The notes beneath the pieces are model-generated. The model searched no databases, was not told the origin of the DNA, and worked only from the letters and a program-made list of their open reading frames with translations. Below are positions 51,329 to 61,882 of a DNA stretch of 64,000 nt, piece after piece. Source of the DNA: Denitrobaculum tricleocarpae (GTDB lineage Bacteria; Pseudomonadota; Alphaproteobacteria; Kiloniellales; Kiloniellaceae). The DNA lies in NCBI RefSeq assembly GCF_007004665.1, contig NZ_ML660056.1:62001-126000 (forward strand), read 5' to 3'. The position numbers were made by a program, and so were the translations under genes. The first letter of the stretch is position 1. The number at the start of each line of letters is the position of its first letter.

Positions 51329-51682
51329 CTATATGTGGAAGCTCTCGCCGCAGCCGCAGCGGCCCTTTTCGTTGGGGTTCGAAAAGACGAAACCCGTTTG
51401 AAACTTGTCTTCGACATAGTCCATTTCGCTGCCGATAAGGAACATGACCGCGGTCGGATCGATGAAAATCTTAACGCCCTTGCTTTCGACCACGTCTTCA
51501 AACCTGCCTTGCTCTTCGGCGTACTCCACAACGTAACTCATGCCGGAGCAGCCACGCGAGTTCACACCGACGCGCAATCCCTGCACAGGTTTCTCGCTGC
51601 GGTCGATCAATTCCTTGACCCGCGCTGCGGCCGCGTCGGTCATGGTGATCATGGGCTTTGACATATCGAACATGGCGGTCAA
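51329..51682 (-). CDS. sufA: SufA/IscA-type iron-sulfur carrier
   Basis: 117 residues of the HesB/IscA A-type carrier family with all three cysteines: GCSGMSYV in the middle and GRCGCGES near the C terminus. Receives clusters from the SufBCD scaffold and passes them to apo-proteins. Alternative starts at MFDMSKP or MSKP are possible. Last gene of the suf run, 84 bases after the SufT-like gene; the spacer includes a 13-bp-period duplication. Confidence 0.93.
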   Translation of the reverse strand: MTAMFDMSKPMITMTDAAAARVKELIDRSEKPVQGLRVGVNSRGCSGMSYVVEYAEEQGRFEDVVESKGVKIFIDPTAVMFLIGSEMDYVEDKFQTGFVFSNPNEKGRCGCGESFHI

Positions 51683-51751
51683 TCTACCTCAGATTTCTTG
51701 CTTATCATATGGGAAGAAAACTTAATTTTTGAATTCCTTCCCAAAACGAGC

Positions 51752-51775
51752 CTTTAAAACAGGTCTTTAAAACAG
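51752..51775. repeat. 13-bp-period tandem duplication at the sufT stop
   Basis: CTTTAAAACAG occurs at 51752-51762 and 51765-51775. The second copy contains the TAA of the sufT-like gene (minus strand). Confidence 0.75.
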
Positions 51776-52201
51776 CCCCAGTGCCAGTTGGGCGTCTTCA
51801 GACATGCGCTCCGGTGTCCAGGGCGGATCCCACACCAGGCTGACGGCGACTTCGCCCACACCTTCGGCACCGGCCACGGCACGGGCGACATCGAACGGCA
51901 TCTCGCCCGCGACCGGGCAGGCGGGCGCGGTGAGCGACATCTCAATCACCACCGAGCCGTCCCCGGCAATGTCGATGCTGTAAATCAGGCCCAGGTCATA
52001 GAGATTCACCGGAATCTCAGGGTCATGCACGGTCCGCAGCGCTTCGATGACGATGTCCTCATCGGCCACCTTGGTTCCCGGCTCCAGAGGCGCGCCGGCA
52101 CGGGCCGTCAGCTCTTCTCCGGGCATTGCCTGACCATTCGGCATGAAATGAGCCAGACCGGGACCGTCGGGGCCCGCGAGAGGGTGTTTGAATTCGCTCA
52201 T
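51767..52201 (-). CDS. sufT: SUF system assembly protein, DUF59/SufT type
   Basis: 144 residues. A variable N terminus (about 1-45) precedes the MIP18/DUF59 domain: TVHDPEIPVNLYDLGLIYSI, MSLTAPACPVAGEMP with the conserved Cys, and a C-terminal WDPPWTPERMSEDAQLALGLF typical of SUF-linked members. Thought to help iron-sulfur protein maturation. It shares its start base with the sufS stop region, so it is translationally coupled to the desulfurase. Confidence 0.9.
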   Translation of the reverse strand: MSEFKHPLAGPDGPGLAHFMPNGQAMPGEELTARAGAPLEPGTKVADEDIVIEALRTVHDPEIPVNLYDLGLIYSIDIAGDGSVVIEMSLTAPACPVAGEMPFDVARAVAGAEGVGEVAVSLVWDPPWTPERMSEDAQLALGLF

Positions 52202-53505
52202 CAGCCCAGAAGCTCCTTAACCTTATGCAGGGCGGCAACCAGCGCGTCGACTTCCGCGCGGGTGTTGTAGAGACCGAAGGACGCCCGCGCCGTGGCGCTG
52301 ACCCCGAAGCGGTCCATCAGCGGTTGGGCGCAGTGATGTCCGGCGCGCACCGCAACTCCGGCCCGATCTATGATGGTGCCGATATCGTGGGCATGGGCGT
52401 TGTCCATCACAAAGGACACGATGCTGGCTTTCTCCTGCGCCTGTCCGATGATGCGCAGGCCTTCGATCTCCAGCATGCGTTCGGTCGCGTATGCCGTGAG
52501 GCCTTGCTCGTGAGCAGAGATCCGGTCCTGGCCCAGTGCCTTGACGTAATCTATCGCCGCACCGAAGCCGATGGCTTCGATGATCGCCGGCGTGCCCGGT
52601 TCGAAGCGATGGGGGGCGTCTTTATAGGTGCTCATTTCGAAGGTCACCCGGTCGATCATCTCCCCGCCGCCGTGGTGAGGCGGCATGGCGTTGAGCAGGT
52701 CCAGCTTGCCGTAAAGCACGCCGATCCCTGTCGGGCCGTAGACCTTGTGGCTTGAGAAGCAGTAGAAGTCGACGTCCAGGTCCCGCACGTCGATTTTCAT
52801 ATGCGGTCCGGCCTGGCAGCCGTCCACCAGCACCTTCGCGCCCGCAGCGTGGGAAAGGCGGATGATATCCTTGAGTGGAACAATCGTGCCCAGTGCATTC
52901 GAGATATGGGTGATGGCGACTAACCTGGTCTTCGCGCTCAGGCAGTCGCTGAAGGTCTCCAGCGACAGGTTTCCGTCGTCATCGATGGGCACGACCTTAA
53001 GCTCGATGCCGGTCTCGTCGCGGAGCATCTGCCAGGGCACGATGTTCGCGTGGTGCTCCATTTCGGAGATCAGAACCTCATCGCCGGCCTTCAGGAAGGT
53101 CCGACCATAGCTCCAGGCCACCAGATTGATGGCTTCGGTCGCGCCGCGCAGGAACACGATCTCATCACTGGTCTCGGCATTGATGAAGTCAGCGGCCTTT
53201 TCGCGGGCGGCTTCGAAGGCATCCGTGGAGAGCTGGCTGAGCCGGTGCAGGCCGCGGTGAACGTTGGAGTAGTAGGTTTCCATGTTCTGGCACATGGCGT
53301 CGATGACGACTTTGGGTTTTTGCGCAGAAGCTGCATTATCGAGGTAAACCAATGGTTTGCCGTAGACTTCCTGACTTAGGATCGGAAAGTCCTTCCGCAC
53401 CTTTTCGACATCGTAAGAAGCGATGGAATTGTCGCCAATGCTTGTCGCGACGTCTGCTTCGCGGGACGCCAGTGTCGCGCTGCTCATGCTCTGCTCCATT
53501 TTCAT
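52201..53505 (-). CDS. sufS: cysteine desulfurase, SufS type
   Basis: PLP-dependent class V aminotransferase that removes sulfur from cysteine for SufB. PLP Lys in CFSSHKVYGPTG; the catalytic Cys in VRAGHHCAQPLMDRFG is in the short-loop form of group II desulfurases. I chose the ATG at 53505 because it overlaps the sufD TGA as ATGA; an ATG at 53517 lies inside sufD. About 434 residues, with a roughly 30-residue N-terminal extension before YDVEKVRKDFPILSQ. No SufE gene is in the window. Confidence 0.93.
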   Translation of the reverse strand: MKMEQSMSSATLASREADVATSIGDNSIASYDVEKVRKDFPILSQEVYGKPLVYLDNAASAQKPKVVIDAMCQNMETYYSNVHRGLHRLSQLSTDAFEAAREKAADFINAETSDEIVFLRGATEAINLVAWSYGRTFLKAGDEVLISEMEHHANIVPWQMLRDETGIELKVVPIDDDGNLSLETFSDCLSAKTRLVAITHISNALGTIVPLKDIIRLSHAAGAKVLVDGCQAGPHMKIDVRDLDVDFYCFSSHKVYGPTGIGVLYGKLDLLNAMPPHHGGGEMIDRVTFEMSTYKDAPHRFEPGTPAIIEAIGFGAAIDYVKALGQDRISAHEQGLTAYATERMLEIEGLRIIGQAQEKASIVSFVMDNAHAHDIGTIIDRAGVAVRAGHHCAQPLMDRFGVSATARASFGLYNTRAEVDALVAALHKVKELLG

Positions 53506-54818
53506 ACCGCCAGCCAATCCGAGATTTTGTCCAGAAACACGTCATGCAGTGCTTCATCACCGATTTCACTCACGGACTCTGCAAGAAAAGCCTTTATCAG
53601 CAAGGCTTTAGCAGAGTCTTCCGAGAGACCGCGCGAGCGCAGATAAAAGAGCGCATCATGGTCGACTTCACCCGCCGAACAGCCGTGACTGCACTTCACA
53701 TCGTCCGCGTAGATCTCGAGCTCCGGTTTGGCATTTATTTCCGCCGTATCGGTCAGCAGCAGCACCTTGTTGAGCTGATGGCCGTCGGTCTGTTGCGCTT
53801 GAGGATGCACCACGATGCGGCCCTGGAATACACCGCGTGAGCGGTCGTCGAGTACGCCCTTAAAGACTTCCCGGCACGAAGTCTGCGGTGAGAGGTGGTC
53901 AACGACCGTCGTGGTGTCGCAATGCTGCTTGTCCCGCATCAGATAGCCGCCGTTGAGGTGACAGCGTGCGCCGGCGGCCGTGAGCTTCATAGAGGTTTCG
54001 TTACGTGACAGAGCCGCACCGATGCTCAGGGTGAAGCCGTCGTAAAAGCTGTCGCCCGCCAACTGGCCGTTCATGGTGCTGGTGTGCACGGCATTTTCGC
54101 CCTCGGCCTGGATCCGATAGTGGCGCAGGGTTGCGCCTTCCGCGAGGGTGACGTCATTTGCCGCATTGATGTAGTAAGCAGCGCCGTTCAGGCCGATGTG
54201 ATGTTCGAGAATCGTCGCCTCGCTGCCCGCAGCCAGGGAAATCAGGTTTCGGGCATTGTGCGCAAATACACCATTTTCCGCCGAATTGACGTGGATGATT
54301 TCCAAAGTCTTGTCGAGTTTGCTTCCTGCCTCGAGCTCCAACAGGAGACCATCGCGCATGAAGGCGGTGTTGAGGGCGACCAGCGGCTGATCATCCGTAT
54401 CCTTGTGCGCAGAAAGCAGGGCCTCCACGCGCTGCGGCTGGCTCTCCGCCAGTTCAGCGACGCTGCCGAGCGTCACACCTTCGGGCAGTCCGGCAAGATC
54501 CGAGAGATCGGAGCGAAATCCGCCGTTTACGAAGACGACACGATAGGCACTGCCATCGGGCAACAGGCTGGGGGCACGATCGATAGAGATCGGCTGCGGG
54601 CTCAGAGCCTGTTCGGTCAGTTCCAGCTGTTTCAGGCCGCGCAGGTTGGTGTACTTCCAGGATTCGCGCCGCTGGGTCGGCAAGCCCGTCTCGGCGAAGC
54701 TGTCCAGCGCCCGGTCGCGCAGCGCGGCGAGCCAGGGCAGGGCATGCCCGGGAAGCGCCGGCTTGAGGCCGTCGTACTGATCAACGAAAGGTGTGGTCAT
54801 GGCATTATCTTGCTTCAT
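53502..54818 (-). CDS. sufD: Fe-S cluster scaffold subunit SufD
   Basis: 438 residues of the SufBD beta-helix family, partner of SufB and SufC. The core shows VVFVNGGFRSDLSDL, the helix-turn segments NAANDVTLAEGATLRHYRIQ, and the C-terminal conserved part VKCSHGCSAGEVDHDALFYLRSRG with the His expected in SufD. A second in-frame Met (MTTPFVDQ) five codons on is an equally likely start. 56 bases follow sufC. Confidence 0.93.
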   Translation of the reverse strand: MKQDNAMTTPFVDQYDGLKPALPGHALPWLAALRDRALDSFAETGLPTQRRESWKYTNLRGLKQLELTEQALSPQPISIDRAPSLLPDGSAYRVVFVNGGFRSDLSDLAGLPEGVTLGSVAELAESQPQRVEALLSAHKDTDDQPLVALNTAFMRDGLLLELEAGSKLDKTLEIIHVNSAENGVFAHNARNLISLAAGSEATILEHHIGLNGAAYYINAANDVTLAEGATLRHYRIQAEGENAVHTSTMNGQLAGDSFYDGFTLSIGAALSRNETSMKLTAAGARCHLNGGYLMRDKQHCDTTTVVDHLSPQTSCREVFKGVLDDRSRGVFQGRIVVHPQAQQTDGHQLNKVLLLTDTAEINAKPELEIYADDVKCSHGCSAGEVDHDALFYLRSRGLSEDSAKALLIKAFLAESVSEIGDEALHDVFLDKISDWLAV

Positions 54819-54874
54819 ATCGGATCTTGCTCGGTTCTGGCGTCCTAAGATGCGTTTGCGGCTTATGAAGGCCC

Positions 54875-55624
54875 TCAGGCAGCTTGATCGGTGAACTCGG
54901 CATAACCTTTCTTTTCAAGTTCTTGCGCCAGGCTTTTATCACCCGACTTGACGATCTTTCCCTTGGCCAGGACGTGAACGTAATCCGGCACGATGTAGTC
55001 CAGCAGGCGCTGATAGTGGGTGATCACCAGGGTCGCGTTTTCGGGCGAGCGTAACAGGTTCACGCCGTCTGCGACGGTTTTGAGCGCATCGATGTCCAGG
55101 CCGCTGTCCGTTTCGTCCAAAATCGCAAGACTTGGCTCCAGGATCGCCATCTGTAGGATGTCGTTGCGTTTCTTTTCACCGCCGGAGAAGCCGACATTGA
55201 CGGCCCGCTTCAGCATGTCGTTGGACACACCCAACTGCTTGGTCTTTTCGCGGATAACCTTCATGAACTGCATCGCATCCAGCTCATCCTCGCCGCGGTA
55301 CTTACGCACCGAATTCAGGGCTTCCTTCATGAAGGTGGTGTTGGTGACGCCCGGGATCTCCACTGGATACTGGAACGCCAGGAACACGCCTTCACCGGCG
55401 CGCTCTTCCGGTTCCATCTCCAGGATGTTTTTACCCCGGTAGAGAACTTCGCCTTCGGTCACATCGTAGCCGTCACGGCCCGAAATGACGTGGGCCAGGG
55501 TGCTTTTGCCCGAGCCGTTAGGGCCCATGATGGCATGCACTTCGCCCGGGTTGATGGTCAGGTCGAGCCCGCGCAGAATGGCTTTGCCTTCGACGTCGGC
55601 GTGGAGGTTTTTGATTTCGAGCAT
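54875..55624 (-). CDS. sufC: SUF ATPase SufC
   Basis: 249-residue ABC ATPase of the SufBCD complex. Walker A GPNGSGKST at 35-43, Q-loop LAFQYPVEIPGV, signature FSGGEKKRNDILQMA, Walker B AILDETDSGLDID and the late His of LVITHYQRLL. Drives conformational change of SufBD during cluster assembly in the cytosol; not a transporter despite the fold. Confidence 0.95.
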   Translation of the reverse strand: MLEIKNLHADVEGKAILRGLDLTINPGEVHAIMGPNGSGKSTLAHVISGRDGYDVTEGEVLYRGKNILEMEPEERAGEGVFLAFQYPVEIPGVTNTTFMKEALNSVRKYRGEDELDAMQFMKVIREKTKQLGVSNDMLKRAVNVGFSGGEKKRNDILQMAILEPSLAILDETDSGLDIDALKTVADGVNLLRSPENATLVITHYQRLLDYIVPDYVHVLAKGKIVKSGDKSLAQELEKKGYAEFTDQAA

Positions 55625-55680
55625 TACGCTTGGAACCTTCGTTATCCTATTGTTGTCAAATCACCAAAGACGACCGGATT

Positions 55681-57141
<1,461 letters not shown>

Positions 57142-57209
57142 TTTCTCCTAAATCGTCAATGCTTTAACGACGGTTTCTAACCATTTTCCAAGCGCTTTCA
57201 CGCTGTTCC

Positions 57210-57677
57210 CTACGCAGTGTTGCGCCGGGCTTCCTGTTCATTCTCGCCGGGAGCGGGAACGCCGAACATCGGCATGGACATGCTCATATCCGCCAGCGTT
57301 ACGCTTGAGAGCGCGCTGTGGATTGCAGAGTTGACCCGGTTCCAGTTACCGCGCATCGGGCAGAGGGATTCGACTTCGCAGTTGCTTTCCGCGCCCTCTA
57401 CACAGGCGGTCAGGGCAATCGGGCCCTCAAGCGCCTGAATGATCTCAGCCATGGTGATGCTTTCCGCACTCCGGCTGAGGACATAGCCGCCGGTTGCGCC
57501 GCGCTGCGACGTCATCAGCCCGGCCCGGGTCAGCGTGCCGAGCAGCTTGGAGACCGTCGGCAGGGGCACGCCGCTCTCGGCAGCGATTTCCTGGGCACTG
57601 TTCGTCTTCTCCGGGCGCATCGCCATCTGCGACATCACGACGACCGCATAGTCTGTAAGCCGGTTCAGTCTAAACAT
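57210..57677 (-). CDS. Rrf2-family iron-sulfur regulator of the suf operon
   Basis: 155-residue winged-helix Rrf2 repressor, SufR/IscR-like. HTH at about 26-66 (SAQEIAAESGVPLPTVSKLL and the wing QRGATGGYVLSR). Cluster-ligand cysteines 92, 100 and 106 are present in CVEGAESNCEVESLCPM, with a longer first gap than IscR of E. coli (92, 98, 104). It sits upstream of sufB in the same direction, so it should read the cell's cluster status and repress suf. Likely autoregulated through the boxes at 57822-57869. Confidence 0.93.
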   Translation of the reverse strand: MFRLNRLTDYAVVVMSQMAMRPEKTNSAQEIAAESGVPLPTVSKLLGTLTRAGLMTSQRGATGGYVLSRSAESITMAEIIQALEGPIALTACVEGAESNCEVESLCPMRGNWNRVNSAIHSALSSVTLADMSMSMPMFGVPAPGENEQEARRNTA

Positions 57678-57821
57678 CCAAATCTCCTGGGCGTGCCGTT
57701 AAGGAGCCACTCGAATTCGAGGGCGATACCGCTATCGACTCCACCGATCCGGGCACCTCGTGAGCGTCTCTTGTTTCCTGTCCTCGAAGGGGTGAGAAGG
57801 AGCAGGAACGCCGGTACGCCG

Positions 57822-57869
57822 TTTAATCCATACTAATTTAGTCAGGTTTAACATTTTAATCCAGACTAA
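57822..57869. promoter_or_regulatory. repeated operator-like boxes upstream of the Rrf2 gene
   Basis: Two direct copies of TTTAATCCAKACTAA (K is G/T) at 57822-57836 and 57855-57869, start-to-start 33 bases (about three helical turns), with an inverted related box TTTAGTCAGGTTTAA at 57837-57851 between them. This AT-rich dyad arrangement resembles Rrf2/IscR family operators. They lie about 150-190 bases upstream of the regulator start. Confidence 0.6.
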
Positions 57870-58165
57870 ATCGGTACGGATTTAAATATATCAGCGAAAA
57901 CAGAATGCAAGAGCAATTCTTGAAGAAGTTGATGCGAGTAATTCTCAATAGTAAATGATCGCACTTGATGCCCAATTCCCCTTATGGGTCATAGTCTCCT
58001 GGACAGGAGGTATCCGCTCTTTTATCTATCGCCGCATCGAATCAGGCGCCGACATAGCGCTGTTGTTCGCCGGCTGTGGCAGATCAGCGCAGGGGCGGCG
58101 GGCAGGGGTAAGCGCGCCTGGTTACAGCGCATAGCTCCAAGGCGCACAGGGAAGGTAAAACAAGC

Positions 58166-58798
58166 ATGAGCAAGAACCTTAAAATCGTCGAGCATCCACT
58201 GGTGCAGTACAAGCTGTCTCAGATGCGCTCGAAAGACACTCACTCTGCCGACTTCCGACGGCTGCTGCGTGAGATCAGTTTGCTGCTTGCTTATGAAGTC
58301 ACCCGGGATCTGCCCCTGACCGAGGCTGAAATCGAAACCCCGATGGCGCGGGCGCTGCTGCCGGTTTTGAAGGACCTTGAGCCCTGCTTCATTTCGATCC
58401 TGCGGGCCGGGAACGGGATTCTCGACGGTATGCTGGACCTCTTGCCGTCCGCGCGGGCCGGACATGTGGGGCTCTACAGGGATCACGAGACCCTTGAGGC
58501 CATTGAGTACTACTTCAAGGTCCCGGAGGATATGGCCGGGCGCCTGACCATTGTCGTCGATCCGATGCTGGCCACCGGTCACACCGCCGTCGCCGCCATT
58601 CAACGGCTCAAGGATGCCGGCGCGCAGAAAATCAAGTTCGTCTGTCTGCTGGCCGCGCCCGAGGGCGTAAAGACCCTGGTCGAAGCCCATCCCGATACAC
58701 CTATTTTCACGGCGGCCCTGGATGAAAGGCTCAATGAAAAGGGCTACATCATGCCGGGTCTAGGGGACGCGGGCGACCGGATCTACGGCACCAAGTAA
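58166..58798 (+). CDS. upp: uracil phosphoribosyltransferase
   Basis: Converts uracil and PRPP to UMP in pyrimidine salvage. 210 residues with the N-terminal [34 protein letters not shown] and the PRPP loop [13 protein letters not shown], then the uracil-binding end [18 protein letters not shown]. Ribosome site GGAAGG ten bases before the ATG. It complements the nucleoside salvage genes at the other end of the window. Convergent with the MFS gene six bases away. Confidence 0.95.
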   Translation: MSKNLKIVEHPLVQYKLSQMRSKDTHSADFRRLLREISLLLAYEVTRDLPLTEAEIETPMARALLPVLKDLEPCFISILRAGNGILDGMLDLLPSARAGHVGLYRDHETLEAIEYYFKVPEDMAGRLTIVVDPMLATGHTAVAAIQRLKDAGAQKIKFVCLLAAPEGVKTLVEAHPDTPIFTAALDERLNEKGYIMPGLGDAGDRIYGTK

Positions 58799-58804
58799 GC
58801 CCTT

Positions 58805-59992
58805 CTAAGCCTCTCCGCCTGAGTGCCGGGTTCCAGCGAGGTAGAGGCTCACCCAGCTTGCCAGTGCGGCGGCAAACACGACGCCTGCGGCGATCAGGGC
58901 AGGGCTCGTCAAGCCGGCGTTTTCGTAAGCCGGCCCCAGCAGCGCGGCTCCGGCCAACGCGCCCATGTAGGTGATCGCGGAATTCAGTCCTAAAACCGCG
59001 CCGCGCGCCTCGCCCGCCGCTGACGAGAGCAGCAGCACCAGGATGTTCAGGCCGAAGTGATTGAGAAAGCCCCATATCAGGCAGATCGCCATGAGGGCAA
59101 AGCGGTCATGGCTCGCAGGTGCGACGCCCGCGTAGGCCAGGCCAATGACAAACAGCACCAGTGGGAAAAGCCGTCTCGGGTCGCCGCGGTCCAACCAGCC
59201 ATCGGCAAGGCTCGCCGCTCCGAATCCGACGCCATACGCCAGGGCGAAGAGGCCGGCGAAAGACGTTGACGTTCCAAGCAGGCTGCGGACATGGTCGCCG
59301 ACAAATGGGTAGACCCCGTAAAAGGCGGTCATGAAGGAAAAGCAGATCGCCAGGAGCAGCAGGATTTCAAGTGTCATGGCGTCGCGCAGCGAGCGAGCAT
59401 AGGAAATGCGCGTTTCCGATGTCTGCGGCCTGTCCTTGGGGATCGCACGCAGACCCGCAGAAGCAGCGAGCGCCAATAGAGCCAGCGCGATGAAACAGGC
59501 GCGCCAACCCAAGGCATCGGCAATCAGAGCCGAAATCGGTACCCCTAAAACCAGCGACACGGACCATCCTGTCAACACTCGGCCCAGGACTCGCGCTTCC
59601 TCGCCCTTTGGCGCGGTTTTGGTTGCCAGGGCGTAGGTGGCGGGAAGAACGACTCCGGCACCGAGACCCGCCAGAGCTTGTGATATCGACAGCATCTCCC
59701 AGCTTTGCGCAGCGGCGCTGAGTCCGATCCCAAGGAAAAGAGCGAAGAGCCCGCGCAGCAGCATGGTCCGGTTGCCACAGCGGTCAATCAGCGGTGCCAG
59801 CGCCAGCGCCGAAAAGGCGGTTGCGCCGCCATAGGCGGCAATGGCGCGCGCGGCTGTGGCCGGCGTTGTTGCCAGGCCGCGCGAGACGTCCGTCAGGATC
59901 GGACTCAAGAGCAGAGAGTTGGATCCGACCGTGGCGACCACAGCCAGCAAAAGGAGCGTAATACGGCTATTCGATTTATTTTGACTGGTCAT
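58805..59992 (-). CDS. MFS transporter, drug/sugar efflux type
   Basis: 395 residues, about 12 transmembrane helices, with the MFS loop between helices 2 and 3 (LAPLIDRCGNRTMLLRGLFAL) and the antiporter-like motif region VLPATYALATKTAPKGEEARVLGRVLTGWSVSLVLGVP split across helix 5. This suggests an antiporter of the AraJ/CmlA group. It is divergently transcribed from an Lrp-type regulator with a shared 39-base region that holds a clear dyad, so its substrate is likely an amino acid or a derivative sensed by that regulator. Confidence 0.85.
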   Translation of the reverse strand: MTSQNKSNSRITLLLLAVVATVGSNSLLLSPILTDVSRGLATTPATAARAIAAYGGATAFSALALAPLIDRCGNRTMLLRGLFALFLGIGLSAAAQSWEMLSISQALAGLGAGVVLPATYALATKTAPKGEEARVLGRVLTGWSVSLVLGVPISALIADALGWRACFIALALLALAASAGLRAIPKDRPQTSETRISYARSLRDAMTLEILLLLAICFSFMTAFYGVYPFVGDHVRSLLGTSTSFAGLFALAYGVGFGAASLADGWLDRGDPRRLFPLVLFVIGLAYAGVAPASHDRFALMAICLIWGFLNHFGLNILVLLLSSAAGEARGAVLGLNSAITYMGALAGAALLGPAYENAGLTSPALIAAGVVFAAALASWVSLYLAGTRHSGGEA

Positions 59993-60003
59993 AGGCTATA
60001 AAT

Positions 60004-60020
60004 ACCGAATGAAATTCGGT
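60004..60020. promoter_or_regulatory. operator-like inverted repeat in MFS/Lrp divergent region
   Basis: ACCGAAT at 60004-60010 and ATTCGGT at 60014-60020, perfect 7-bp arms with a 3-base gap, between starts only 48 bases apart. This is the size expected for an Lrp/AsnC dimer site, and one bound protein could act on both genes. Confidence 0.65.
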
Positions 60021-60040
60021 GAAAACGGAAAATGTCAGCC

Positions 60041-60526
60041 ATGCCAAAAGAAACGAATAGGCTTCGGGAGAATGGGCGTACCAAGGCGGGGTTCGATGAA
60101 AAAGACCGAATGCTGTTAAGGCTGTTGGCCCAGGACGCGACTCGTTCCTACGCGGACATGGGCGCGCAGATCCATCTGTCGCCGCCCGCCGTGCACGAGC
60201 GGGTGAAACGTCTCAAGCGGGACGGCTACATCAGGGCGACGGTTTCGCTTCTCGACGGAGAGAAGATCGGGCGGCCTTTGCTTTCCTTCATTCATGTCGA
60301 CACCACCGGCTGGGGCGCCAAGTCGCCCATGCGTGCGCTTTCTGAACTGGAGGAGGTGGAGGAGATCCACACGGTGACCGGCGACACCTGTGTGATCCTG
60401 AAGGTCCGTATGCCCGGGACCCAGGCGTTGGAGGACTTGCTGGCCCGGATTTACCGGATCGAGGGTGTCAAAGGTACGCGCAGCTACGTTGCTTTGAGCA
60501 CCTATCTGGAACGCGGACCGACCTAA
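60041..60526 (+). CDS. Lrp/AsnC-family transcriptional regulator
   Basis: About 161 residues. HTH at residues 17-60 (DEKDRMLLRLLAQDATRSYAD, HLSPPAVHERVKRLKRDGYI) followed by the RAM effector domain (VEEIHTVTGDTCVILKVRM). I favour the ATG at 60041 because GGAAAA at 60027-60032 is correctly spaced from it; an ATG at 60032 overlaps that site. Divergent from the MFS transporter, and probably its regulator and its own. Amino acid effector expected but not identified. Confidence 0.88.
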   Translation: MPKETNRLRENGRTKAGFDEKDRMLLRLLAQDATRSYADMGAQIHLSPPAVHERVKRLKRDGYIRATVSLLDGEKIGRPLLSFIHVDTTGWGAKSPMRALSELEEVEEIHTVTGDTCVILKVRMPGTQALEDLLARIYRIEGVKGTRSYVALSTYLERGPT

Positions 60527-60537
60527 AACCCGCCATG

Positions 60538-61716
60538 TCACGTGGTTTCATGGGGAAGGCGTTCTTCCTGTGAGCGTGGAAAACTGAGAAGCCGGAGGGC
60601 GAGCAGCACGGCAATACCCGCCAGTCCGGCCATGGCAAAAAAAGCGAATGCAGGACTCTCGCGGTAAAGGACACCTGCCAGTAAAAGCGCAAGCCCCATG
60701 CCGAGGCCGCCGGAAAACGCGGAGTAGAGGCTTTGGGCCGTTGCCGCCGCGCCTATGGGCGCGCGCCGTGCGATAAAGTGCATGGCGCCGAGATGGGTCG
60801 CCCCGAAAGTTCCCGCATGAAGCAACTGCACGCCGATCAGGGCCGGGAGCCAGGTGGTTTCACCAATCACAAGCCAGCGCACGATGCCGCAAATGCCGCC
60901 GATGAGCAGGAGTGTGCTGGGCCGCATTCGTCTGACCATCGCACCGCTGATCGCAAAGAGCAGAACTTCGGCTGCGACACCTTCTGCCCACAGCAAGCCG
61001 ATCACGGTTTCACTGTGGCCCGCCAGCTGCCAATGGATCGTTGAAAAGGCGTAGTAGGTTGCGTGGCTTGCCTGCAGAAGACTGGCGCAGATCAGAAAAA
61101 TCAGGAATTGCGGTTTCAGGAGCGGACGCCAGTCTCCCTTGCTTTGTGATGCCGTGTTCTGAGGCGTCTTGTCTTGGGGCGGCAGTACGATGATCGTGCC
61201 AAGGGTGATAACCAGGAGAAGCAGCAAAAACGGCAGAAACGCGCCGATACCGTACGTCTCCACAAGGGGCCCGGCCACCGCCGCCGCGAGGATGAAACCG
61301 ATCGATCCCCAAAGACGAATCCGCCCGTAGTCGAGACCCCGTCCGTAAACCGCCCCCAGAGTCAGGCTGTCGCCCAGCGGAGGCAGGGCCTGCATGGCCG
61401 CCACGGCGATCAGACTGATCAAAAGGATGGGCCAGAATCCGCTGCTGTCCCATAGCAGCGCATAAAAGCCGACCGACAGCAGGGCAACCACGGCCATGGT
61501 TACCTTGGGGCGTCCACTGCGGTCGGAGACCTGCGCGAAACCGGGGGTCGTCGCAATTTTCAGCCAGGATGCAGCCGCCAGAAGGGTTGCGATCTCAGGC
61601 GCGCTCAGGCCCTTTTCTCCCAGCCAGAGCGGCCAGAAAGGAATGTAGATGCCGATCGCAGCGAATATGGCGGTATAAAAGGCCGCGTAGCGGACTGAGA
61701 GTTGTGTGGCGGACAT
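60538..61716 (-). CDS. MFS transporter, 3-phenylpropionate permease-like
   Basis: 392 residues of the MFS_1-like/HcaT group: N terminus YAAFYTAIFAAIGIYIPFWPLWLGEKGLSAPEI is characteristic, with the helix 2-3 loop FAQVSDRSGRPKVTM and Gly-rich late helices (FSGGLGMGLALLLAG). Likely proton-coupled uptake of a small aromatic acid or nucleoside. The gene ends close to the convergent lrp gene, 11 bases apart. Confidence 0.83.
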   Translation of the reverse strand: MSATQLSVRYAAFYTAIFAAIGIYIPFWPLWLGEKGLSAPEIATLLAAASWLKIATTPGFAQVSDRSGRPKVTMAVVALLSVGFYALLWDSSGFWPILLISLIAVAAMQALPPLGDSLTLGAVYGRGLDYGRIRLWGSIGFILAAAVAGPLVETYGIGAFLPFLLLLLVITLGTIIVLPPQDKTPQNTASQSKGDWRPLLKPQFLIFLICASLLQASHATYYAFSTIHWQLAGHSETVIGLLWAEGVAAEVLLFAISGAMVRRMRPSTLLLIGGICGIVRWLVIGETTWLPALIGVQLLHAGTFGATHLGAMHFIARRAPIGAAATAQSLYSAFSGGLGMGLALLLAGVLYRESPAFAFFAMAGLAGIAVLLALRLLSFPRSQEERLPHETT

Positions 61717-61882
61717 GGCGAGGGGAATGTGATTGCTTCGGCGCAGGATCGCATGGGCTTCTCGACCGGTAAAGGCAATAAATTCAATGCGCTAACTTCT
61801 CTTCTTGTGATGCGTTCAAGGCATACCATGGCATTCTTCACCGGTTGGTCTATGCTATCCCGCCTGGGGGAAGTTTCGGGGT

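Noticed and set aside
57984-58169. 61-codon plus-strand frame before upp
   Set aside because: Strongly basic random-like translation; overlaps the upp ribosome site and start.
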